DNA from: Betaproteobacteria bacterium SG8_40
Lineage (GTDB): Bacteria > Pseudomonadota > Gammaproteobacteria > Burkholderiales > Eutrophovitaceae
Direction of reading: 5' to 3'
Length of the DNA stretch: 11,627 nt
NCBI GenBank assembly: GCA_001304425.1
Contig: LJTS01000074.1
Coordinates: 1-11,627 of the forward strand
Positions 1-5,380 of this stretch are shown here, piece by piece. Made by a program: the position numbers and the translations under genes. Below the pieces are notes generated by a model, which worked only from the letters and a program-made list of their open reading frames with translations, was not told the DNA's origin and made no database searches. Position 1 is the stretch's first letter; every line of letters begins with the position of its first letter.

Positions 1-134
1 ATGAAGCCAGTTGCGAGGACCGCCGGCATTTCGCGAAACATGTCCGACTCGGGATACAGGTACGGGACGGTCTTGGTCTCGGGAATGGTGAAGGCGTGCC
101 GGTGCGTCAGGCCCGGTTTAAGGGAATCTTTCAT
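1..134 (-). CDS. FlK-like thioesterase, partial (3' end outside window)
   Basis: Only the first 44 codons are present; the gene runs off the left edge. The start is the ATG at 134-132. The peptide begins MKDSLKPGLTHRHAF and continues with a KTVPYLYPES stretch and VLATGF. This resembles the N-terminus of hot-dog-fold thioesterases of the fluoroacetyl-CoA thioesterase (FlK) type, which share the K-T-V-x-x-L-Y-P-E-S pattern. Thr42 in the ATGF motif falls where FlK has its catalytic threonine; the catalytic Glu and His lie beyond the edge. Most FlK relatives in bacteria without fluoroacetate are probably general short acyl-CoA thioesterases, so no substrate is claimed. It lies 48 bp downstream of the GspE-like gene on the same strand and is probably cotranscribed. 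No clear Shine-Dalgarno precedes the ATG. Confidence 0.7.
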   Translation of the reverse strand, partial: MKDSLKPGLTHRHAFTIPETKTVPYLYPESDMFREMPAVLATGF

Positions 135-182
135 TTTTCTGATCGGAGAAGAAAAGCGTTCAGCGTCAGGCGCAACCTTACA

Positions 183-2012
183 TCAGCCGCTGACGGTTTT
201 GGGCGCTTGCCGCAGCTCGGTCGGCAGCGATGGTGTGATGCTGAGAACTTCCTCGACAGTCGTTACGCCGGCTGCGATTTTCATGGCGCCGTTGATGCGC
301 AAGGGTTTCATTCCGTCGCGGTAGCTTTGCTGGCGCAACTCCTCGACATCGGCATTTTCCCGAATATGATCACGCAAGCCGTTGGTCATGGTCATGATTT
401 CGTAAATTCCAAGCCGGCCCTTGTAGCCGGTCATCCGGCATTCGAGACAGCCTCCAGCCTCGTTTACGCGCGCCGGCTTCTCGGACTGCCATGGCTTGAT
501 CAGGCTCTGCCAGACGGCCTCGTCGATGGCCGTGCTTTTCTGGCAGTGAGGGCACAAGGTTCGGAGTAATCGCTGGCCGACGACGGCTAGAATCGTTGAC
601 TGCAGCAAATACGGCGGTACGCCGATGTCGAGCAGGCGCGTAATCGCCGACGCAGAGTCATTGGTGTGCAGCGTACTGAATACGAGGTGGCCGGTGAGGG
701 CGGCCTGAATCGCCATCTCGGCGGTTTCGCGATCCCGGATCTCGCCGACCATGATGATGTCCGGATCCTGCCGCAAAAGTGTGCGCACGCCCGAAGAGAA
801 GGTGAGCCCGATACCCGATTGCACCTGCATCTGGTTGAAAGAGGGTTCGATCATTTCGATCGGGTCCTCTACGGTGCATACGTTGACTTCGGGCTTGGCA
901 AGCTGTTTCAGCGTCGAGTAGAGCGTGGTGGTCTTGCCCGAGCCGGTTGGGCCGGTGACGAGAACGATGCCGTGCGGTTGGGAAACGACGCTCTCCCAGC
1001 GCTCCCGGTCCTTGCCGGAGAAGCCCAGCTGGCGAAAGTCCTTGAGCAGCACGTCCGGGTTGAATATTCGCATGACGAATTTTTCGCCGAATGCGGTCGG
1101 CATGGTAGACAACCGCAGTTCGATTTCGTCACCGTCCGCATTTCGTGTCTTGATGCGACCATCCTGCGGCCGGCGTTTCTCCACCACGTCCATGCGCCCG
1201 AGTATCTTGATGCGGCTCGTCATTGCGGCGATAACAGGCATCGGAATCTGGTAGACCTGATGCAGGATGCCGTCGATACGAAAACGAACGTTCGCGAACT
1301 CGCGCCGGGGTTCAACGTGAATATCGCTGGCGCGCTGTTCGAACGCATATTGCAGCAGCCAGTCCACCAGTTTGACGACGTGCTGGTCGTTTGCGTCCAG
1401 GTTGCCGCTTTGTCCGAGTTGTACGAGTTGTTCGAAGTTGGCGATGTCTGACAGATTTGCGCCATGCTCCTTGCTCGCGCCCTGGACCGAATTTGCCAGG
1501 TTGTAGAACTCGACCAGGTAGTTGTCGATGTCGCGAGGGTTCGCGATCACGCGCGTTATCTTGACGCGCAGCACCTTGGCGAGTTCATCTTCCCAGTCGC
1601 GCACGAAGGGCTCGCAAGTCGCAAACACCGCTTCCGATTGCGTTACGCTGAGCGGCAGTATGCGGAAGCGCGACGCGTAGGCGTTCGAGATAAGTTTGGT
1701 GACGGTCGCGAAATCTATCTTGAACGGGTCGATGTGCCGGTATGCGATCCCGGTCTTCTGGGCCAGCCACTCGGTCAGGCGCTCCAGCGTAAGGGGTTTG
1801 TTGTGCTTTTGTGGATCAGGCCACTTCTGATCCGCGACGGTCAGCAACGGGTGACTGGCCTTCTTGCGGACTTGAGAAACCTGTTGCAATGGCTTTGCGC
1901 TCTCGGCGGCCACGATCCCGTCCTTGACCAGTTGCTGCAGCACCCACTCCAGGGTCAGAGGCCGGTCACCCAGGGTGGTTTCGTCTGTTCGATGCTGGAT
2001 CTTTGCGGACAT
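183..2012 (-). CDS. GspE/PulE-family secretion or pilus assembly ATPase
   Basis: 609-residue cytoplasmic ATPase of the type II secretion / type IV pilus (GspE, PilB) superfamily. Visible motifs: Walker A GPTGSGKT at 354-361, Asp box around CTVEDPIE at 379-386, Walker B DPDIIMVGEIRD at 416-427, His box GHLVFSTLHT at 441-450. A tetracysteine zinc site, C487-x2-C490 and C522-x2-C525, is typical of GspE and PilB and absent from PilT retraction ATPases. Residues 1-170 form the N-terminal region, with an MshEN-like stretch around 75-165; SDIHVEP near 229-235 begins the N2 domain. Family members hydrolyse ATP as hexamers to drive pseudopilus or pilus assembly. No gspF, gspG, pilC or pilin gene is adjacent, so the partner machine is encoded elsewhere and cannot be named. 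The ATG at 2012 follows a likely sigma-70 promoter; its ribosome binding site is weak. Confidence 0.9.
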   Translation of the reverse strand: MSAKIQHRTDETTLGDRPLTLEWVLQQLVKDGIVAAESAKPLQQVSQVRKKASHPLLTVADQKWPDPQKHNKPLTLERLTEWLAQKTGIAYRHIDPFKIDFATVTKLISNAYASRFRILPLSVTQSEAVFATCEPFVRDWEDELAKVLRVKITRVIANPRDIDNYLVEFYNLANSVQGASKEHGANLSDIANFEQLVQLGQSGNLDANDQHVVKLVDWLLQYAFEQRASDIHVEPRREFANVRFRIDGILHQVYQIPMPVIAAMTSRIKILGRMDVVEKRRPQDGRIKTRNADGDEIELRLSTMPTAFGEKFVMRIFNPDVLLKDFRQLGFSGKDRERWESVVSQPHGIVLVTGPTGSGKTTTLYSTLKQLAKPEVNVCTVEDPIEMIEPSFNQMQVQSGIGLTFSSGVRTLLRQDPDIIMVGEIRDRETAEMAIQAALTGHLVFSTLHTNDSASAITRLLDIGVPPYLLQSTILAVVGQRLLRTLCPHCQKSTAIDEAVWQSLIKPWQSEKPARVNEAGGCLECRMTGYKGRLGIYEIMTMTNGLRDHIRENADVEELRQQSYRDGMKPLRINGAMKIAAGVTTVEEVLSITPSLPTELRQAPKTVSG

Positions 2013-2069
2013 GTCTTACGGGTCAAGGTGGTTTGGAAGGACGGCTTGCCGACGGGTGCGGCCGACGCC

Positions 2070-2099
2070 ACTATAAACCCCTCGCAAATTGCGAACCAA
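2070..2099 (-). promoter_or_regulatory. Putative sigma-70 promoter of the GspE-like gene
   Basis: Read on the minus strand, TTGGTT (2099-2094), an 18-bp spacer and TATAGT (2075-2070) give a fair -35/-10 pair. The start site would be near 2063, about 50 bp before the ATG. The spacer contains the palindrome TCGCAA-A-TTGCGA (2082-2094), which could be an operator. Prediction from consensus only. Confidence 0.45.
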
Positions 2100-2134
2100 G
2101 CAGTGGGGGTGTCACGCGCCGTTCGGGCACGAGA

Positions 2135-2149
2135 GCACCATAATGGTGC
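2135..2149 (+). promoter_or_regulatory. NtrC-type enhancer site 1 upstream of amt
   Basis: Perfect inverted repeat GCACC-ATAAT-GGTGC, matching the classical NtrC (GlnG) binding consensus TGCACC-N5-GGTGCA except at the outermost pair. Its centre is near 2142, about 118 bp upstream of the predicted amt start site and 31 bp from the second site. That is about three helical turns, so both dimers would sit on the same face of the helix. Confidence 0.8.
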
Positions 2150-2165
2150 GTCAACTGATAAAAAA

Positions 2166-2180
2166 GCACCCGCGTGGTGC
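2166..2180 (+). promoter_or_regulatory. NtrC-type enhancer site 2 upstream of amt
   Basis: Second inverted repeat GCACC-CGCGT-GGTGC, followed by A as in the consensus. Its centre is near 2173, about 87 bp upstream of the predicted start site. Together with site 1 it reproduces the paired-site layout known from the enterobacterial glnA enhancer. Confidence 0.8.
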
Positions 2181-2234
2181 AGAATTTCAAATAACGAAAG
2201 AGAAATTACTTTAAAAACAGAGACTTGATTGATC

Positions 2235-2248
2235 GGAACGTGTTTTGC
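2235..2248 (+). promoter_or_regulatory. Sigma-54 (-24/-12) promoter of amt
   Basis: GGAAC-GTGTT-TTGC fits the sigma-54 consensus GGCAC-N5-TTGC with one mismatch (A for C) and exact GG-to-GC spacing. The start site should be near 2260, giving a leader of about 39 nt before the amt ATG at 2299. With the two upstream NtrC-type sites this implies activation under nitrogen limitation. Confidence 0.8.
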
Positions 2249-2298
2249 ATGCGGCACACCGGTTTATCCAGCTTGAACTATAAAAATCGGAGGGGATT

Positions 2299-3501
2299 AT
2301 GGGGTCGGTGAATACGGCGGCTGACGTATTGTTCATTCTGTTGGGCGCGATCATGGTGCTGGCAATGCACGGCGGTTTTGCCTTTCTTGAGGTTGGCACG
2401 GTACGCAAGAAGAACCAGGTCAATGCCCTGGTCAAGATACTTTGCGATTTCTCCATTTCAACGATCGTTTACTTTCTGGTCGGGTACACGCTTGCGTACG
2501 GCGCCGGGTTCATGGTGAGTGCGGCGACGCTGGCGGAGCAGAGCGGTTACGAACTGGTGAAGTTCTTCTTCCTGTTGACGTTTGCCGCGGCAATCCCGGC
2601 GATTATTTCCGGCGGTATCGCGGAGCGAGCAAAGTTCTATCCGCAACTGATTGCCAGTGCTTTCCTGGTTGCGCTGGTGTATCCGTTTTTCGAGGGCATC
2701 GTCTGGAACGGAAATCTCGGCTTTCAGGCATGGCTGGAGTCGAGTTTTGGTGCGCCGATGCGTGATTTTGCAGGGTCCGTCGTCGTGCATGCGATGGGCG
2801 GTTGGATCGCGCTGGCGGCGGTGTTACTGCTCGGAGCGCGCCGCGGCCGGTATAAGCAAAGCGGTCAGATTGCTGCGCATCCGCCTTCGAGCATCCCGTT
2901 TCTGGCACTTGGCGCGTGGATGCTCACGGTGGGCTGGTTTGGCTTCAATGTAATGTCGGCGCAAACACTGGAGGGGATCAGCGGTCTCGTTGCGTTGAAC
3001 TCGTTGATGGCAATGGTCGGGGGAACTCTGGCTGCGTTGTTCGCCGGTCGAAACGACCCCGGTTTCGTTCATAACGGTCCATTGGCCGGGCTGGTTGCCG
3101 TATGCGCCGGTTCGGACATCATGCATCCGTTGGGCGCACTCGCGACCGGTGCGATTGCCGGTGTGCTGTTCGTGGTGTTTTTCACGATGACCCAGAACCG
3201 CTGGAAAATCGATGACGTGCTTGGCGTCTGGCCGCTGCATGGCTTGTGCGGAGCGTGGGGCGGCATCGCCGCAGGTATTTTCGGTCTCGAAGCGCTTGGC
3301 GGATTGGGCGGCGTTTCCTTGCTGTCGCAACTCGTGGGTACCGGGCTCGGCATCGCCGTCGCGCTTGTCGGGGGCGTGATCGTTTATGGTGTCCTGAAAG
3401 CGGTAATAGGTATCCGTCTGGACCCCGACGACGAGTTCATGGGTGCCGACCTTGCCATCCACAAAATCTCCAGTTCACCGGAAAAGGAAGCCGGCTGGTA
3501 G
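2299..3501 (+). CDS. amt: Ammonium transporter, Amt family
   Basis: 400-residue inner-membrane ammonium channel of the Amt/MEP/Rh family, rich in hydrophobic helices (about 11 expected). The signature segment around D156-F-A-G-S to H164-A-M-G-G carries the first twin-histidine; the second is H314 in WPLHGLCGAWGG. A phenylalanine gate is plausible at F95 and F216, with the binding-site serine at S220 (FGFNVMSA). Unlike E. coli AmtB there is no obvious cleaved signal peptide: the first helix starts near residue 8. The C-terminal tail (about 372-400: DPDDEFMGADLAIHKI) is the cytoplasmic part that in the family couples monomers and binds the PII protein GlnK. A strong GGAGGGG ribosome binding site (2289-2295) fixes the start. 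No glnK gene is adjacent. Regulation is legible: two NtrC-type sites and a sigma-54 promoter lie immediately upstream. Confidence 0.95.
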   Translation: MGSVNTAADVLFILLGAIMVLAMHGGFAFLEVGTVRKKNQVNALVKILCDFSISTIVYFLVGYTLAYGAGFMVSAATLAEQSGYELVKFFFLLTFAAAIPAIISGGIAERAKFYPQLIASAFLVALVYPFFEGIVWNGNLGFQAWLESSFGAPMRDFAGSVVVHAMGGWIALAAVLLLGARRGRYKQSGQIAAHPPSSIPFLALGAWMLTVGWFGFNVMSAQTLEGISGLVALNSLMAMVGGTLAALFAGRNDPGFVHNGPLAGLVAVCAGSDIMHPLGALATGAIAGVLFVVFFTMTQNRWKIDDVLGVWPLHGLCGAWGGIAAGIFGLEALGGLGGVSLLSQLVGTGLGIAVALVGGVIVYGVLKAVIGIRLDPDDEFMGADLAIHKISSSPEKEAGW

Positions 3502-3525
3502 TCGTGCAGCAGCGATGCCCAAGGG

Positions 3526-3561
3526 AAGGCCCCCGCGTGTTCTTCGGGCGGGGGTTACCTT
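3526..3561. terminator. Possible bidirectional hairpin between amt and the NUDIX gene
   Basis: CCCCCGC (3530-3536) pairs with GCGGGGG (3548-3554), and AAGG/CCTT can extend the stem around a bulge. The right arm abuts and the extension encloses the NUDIX stop codon (TAA at 3557-3555, minus). No clean T-run follows on either strand, so termination is plausible for these convergent genes but not certain. Confidence 0.45.
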
Positions 3562-4142
3562 TCAGGTGAACTTGCGGGCTTGACGGCGTGTGACGAATCG
3601 GGTGGAGCGGGCATCGGGGCAATCGTGCCCATGTGGAAGCGAAATTCGCCGCTGCGTCGATCGGCAAAGTAGTGCCGAAGGGTATTACGGACCGTTGCAA
3701 AAGCGAGGTCGTCCCAGGGCACGTCGTTTTCCGTGAAAAGTTCGACTTGCAGGGTCTCGGATCCGGCAAAGAAATCCAGATCGAGCAACCGCGCGCGGAA
3801 CAGCAGATAAACCTGGTTGATGTGCGGAATGTTGTAGAGCGCGTATGGGGCAATGATGTCGACGCGCGCGTTTGCTTCTTCGAGGGTTTCACGTTCCGCG
3901 CCGCCGGCGGTCGTTTCGCCGTTCTCCATGAAGCCGGCCGGGACCGTCCAGAGCCCTATGCGCGGTTCAATTGCCCGCTTGCACAAGAGGATGCGATCAT
4001 CCCACTCCGGAATGCAGCCGACGATAAGGTTCGGGTTCTGGTAGTGAATGGTGTTGCACTGGTCACACACCGCGCGGAGCAGGGTATCACCAGCGGGTAT
4101 CCGCTCGACTGTACGTGCCCCGCAATTGCTGCAAAAATTCAT
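3555..4142 (-). CDS. NUDIX hydrolase with N-terminal zinc ribbon
   Basis: 195-residue cytoplasmic NUDIX protein. An N-terminal zinc ribbon is formed by C4-x2-C7 and C26-x2-C29, followed by IHYQNP as in NudC-type NADH pyrophosphatases. The NUDIX box spans about 70-92: G70-x5-E76-x7-R84-E85-x2-E88-E89, where the Glu residues bind the catalytic Mg2+. The usual Gly two residues after the EE pair is Asn91. Family members cleave X-diphosphate-linked nucleosides; this short zinc-ribbon type is related to, but shorter than, NudC, and no NudC-specific SQPWPFPxS motif is present. The substrate is therefore unassigned. The last 25 residues are proline- and serine-rich and probably disordered. It converges on amt and is divergent from the exported-protein gene. 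Confidence 0.88.
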   Translation of the reverse strand: MNFCSNCGARTVERIPAGDTLLRAVCDQCNTIHYQNPNLIVGCIPEWDDRILLCKRAIEPRIGLWTVPAGFMENGETTAGGAERETLEEANARVDIIAPYALYNIPHINQVYLLFRARLLDLDFFAGSETLQVELFTENDVPWDDLAFATVRNTLRHYFADRRSGEFRFHMGTIAPMPAPPDSSHAVKPASSPER

Positions 4143-4186
4143 GCGCGCTGGTTAATGGTGGACGGAATGCATTGTGCGACCGTGCG

Positions 4187-4192
4187 ATTATA
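4187..4192 (-). promoter_or_regulatory. -10 element for the NUDIX gene
   Basis: Perfect TATAAT on the minus strand, placing a start site near 4180 and a leader of about 38 nt. The -35 is poor (TTCGGT at an 18-bp spacing), so strength is uncertain. Confidence 0.45.
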
Positions 4193-4263
4193 CGGTGGCT
4201 GGCGGGATCGACCGAAGTATGCCCGTGCACGGTAAACTGGCAGCCTGTGCTGATCGTGAAAAC

Positions 4264-4290
4264 TTGCGCCATGCTGGGGTGTCCTATCAT
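4264..4290 (+). promoter_or_regulatory. Weak sigma-70-like promoter for the small exported protein
   Basis: TTGCGC (4264-4269) and TATCAT (4285-4290) with a short 15-bp spacer. It is the best -35/-10 pair seen in the 200-bp gap upstream of the ATG at 4343, but it is a low-grade match. Confidence 0.3.
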
Positions 4291-4342
4291 TCGCATGAAC
4301 CGCAGGCGTACAGGCGGAGTGGAATCTATCTGGAGGGCAAGT

Positions 4343-4714
4343 ATGAAAAGGACGTTTCTGGCGGCGATGGCTGCGTTATTCTGGGTTGGCAGTCTGCCTC
4401 CGGCGTTCGCCGGCGATTTTAGCGGCGACTGGCAAGGGCCGTGGTATCGGGGCATGACCAGCGGCACGATGATGCTGCAGATCGAAGCGGACGGCAACGG
4501 TATGGTCGAATTCAGGAACCTCGATAACTTCGGCGAGGAAGCGGTGAAGCTCTCCGGGGTGACGAAAGAAGCCAATCGCTTCGGTTTCAGTGCTTCGGGG
4601 GAAGGCCCCGGTGTGTTCACCGCGAACACGAAACTGACTGGCGACGGGAAGGTCCTCGAGGGGAAAGGCGAGTACGAAGGCTTTCCGATCAAGTTCAAGC
4701 TCAAACGCCGTTGA
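4343..4714 (+). CDS. Small exported protein of unknown function
   Basis: 123 residues. The first 23 form a clear Sec signal peptide: basic MKR, a hydrophobic core, then cleavage predicted after AFA (residues 21-23). The mature part (GDFSGDWQGPW onward) is about 100 residues, without cysteine, rich in alternating hydrophobic and polar residues, Gly and Lys/Glu. It looks like a beta-sheet or small beta-barrel domain; the opening FSGDWQGPW pattern recalls exported proteins whose first strand begins with a Gly-x-Trp. No enzyme motif was recognised. The ATG at 4343 is preferred because GGAGG (4332-4336) lies 6 nt upstream and the signal peptide starts there; the same frame stays open upstream to 4115 but would bury the signal. 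A strong terminator follows. The product is probably periplasmic. Confidence 0.8.
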   Translation: MKRTFLAAMAALFWVGSLPPAFAGDFSGDWQGPWYRGMTSGTMMLQIEADGNGMVEFRNLDNFGEEAVKLSGVTKEANRFGFSASGEGPGVFTANTKLTGDGKVLEGKGEYEGFPIKFKLKRR

Positions 4715-4728
4715 GCTACGGCGTGTTG

Positions 4729-4760
4729 AAAAAAAGCGGCCAGGCGGCCGCTTTTTTTTT
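4729..4760. terminator. Bidirectional rho-independent terminator
   Basis: GCGGCC (4736-4741), loop AGGC, GGCCGC (4746-4751), flanked by A7 on the left (4729-4735) and T9 on the right (4752-4760). It serves the exported-protein gene on plus and the cytochrome gene on minus. Confidence 0.93.
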
Positions 4761-4772
4761 CGCCTGCACAGA

Positions 4773-4794
4773 GGTCAGTCGGTGGTCAGTCGGT
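4773..4794. repeat. Tandem 11-bp duplication at the cytochrome stop codon
   Basis: GGTCAGTCGGT occurs twice head-to-tail (4773-4783, 4784-4794). The cytochrome stop (TGA at 4788-4786) lies in the right copy, so the left copy is downstream, non-coding sequence. It looks like a small slippage duplication with no effect on the protein. Confidence 0.8.
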
Positions 4795-5160
4795 CGGAAG
4801 CGCCTTGATGTAGTCTGCCAGCGCTTCGATTTGAAACGGCTTGAGTTGTTTCCGGAAACCCGGCATCGGTGACCTGCCCCGGGCGATTCGATCCATTACC
4901 TCGTCGCGCGAAAGGAGGGTTCCGGCCAGACGAGGACCATCAGCCTGTTTCATTCCATAGCCCTGATGGCACCAGCTGCAGCGCGATGCGAACAGTCGTT
5001 TCACGTCCATTTCCTGTTCACTGTACTGTTTGTCAACAATGGCCGCTGCGACCTCGGTCGGGTCCTCTCCTGCGGCTGCCAGTATTGGCTGAGCGGCAAT
5101 GAAGCTCGCCGGAATAACCACTGAAACGATAGCGCGCGAGACGTTGGCTAATCGAAACAT
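4786..5160 (-). CDS. Class I c-type cytochrome, likely electron acceptor of the PQQ dehydrogenase
   Basis: 124-residue exported monohaem cytochrome. A signal peptide covers about residues 1-30. Haem attachment is C61-S-W-C64-H65, and the distal ligand is probably M99 in RSPMPGF. The C-terminal helix LADYIKALPTD is typical of class I cytochromes. Gene position and size match the small cytochromes (cytochrome c550/XoxG/PedF type) that take electrons from PQQ alcohol dehydrogenases in the periplasm and pass them to the oxidase chain; partnership is inferred from adjacency. The start is the ATG at 5160-5158, preceded by GGGGAG with a 7-nt gap. An in-frame TTG at 5175 would add five residues but swallows the ribosome binding site, so it was rejected. 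Confidence 0.9.
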   Translation of the reverse strand: MFRLANVSRAIVSVVIPASFIAAQPILAAAGEDPTEVAAAIVDKQYSEQEMDVKRLFASRCSWCHQGYGMKQADGPRLAGTLLSRDEVMDRIARGRSPMPGFRKQLKPFQIEALADYIKALPTD

Positions 5161-5380
5161 CAAAAATCTCCCCAATTCTGTATGGCCGCTTATTTCGGCC
5201 CCTGCCTGTTTTAACGTCTGTCCAGAAGACTGGTTTACGAGGTCACCGGACTATGGTGCTGTTCAAGCAACATCGCTTCCCGGACGGTATCGCATTGAGA
5301 CACAAAAAATAAGGCGGGGGATAATCCCCCGCCCTATTGACTTGCTGTTGTCTGACTTCGAAGTTCTTGGAACCTCTATA
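5161..5380 (-). other. Intergenic leader between PQQ dehydrogenase and cytochrome genes
   Basis: 220 bp with no supported gene. It holds the dehydrogenase terminator (5304-5333) and, in the cytochrome leader, a small hairpin GGCCG-CTTATTT-CGGCC (5184-5200). No convincing -35/-10 pair for the cytochrome gene was found; expression may come from a weak local promoter or from read-through. Confidence 0.5.
5304..5333 (-). terminator. Rho-independent terminator of the PQQ dehydrogenase gene
   Basis: A 9-bp perfect stem, GGCGGGGGA (5313-5321) and TCCCCCGCC (5325-5333), with a 3-nt loop. On the minus strand TTATTTTTT follows (5312-5304). It lies 47 bp beyond the dehydrogenase stop, so cytochrome transcription is at least partly separate. 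Confidence 0.9.

Noticed and set aside
666..1451. 261-codon open frame on the plus strand
   Set aside because: Antisense to the catalytic core of the GspE-like ATPase.
4115..4342. Upstream in-frame extension of the small exported protein
   Set aside because: It would place 76 residues before an obvious signal peptide and overlap the start of the NUDIX gene; the ATG at 4343 has the ribosome binding site.
4773..4794. Tandem 11-bp repeat considered as part of a larger repeat array or attachment site
   Set aside because: Only two copies, no other copies seen in the window, and no integrase or tRNA gene nearby.
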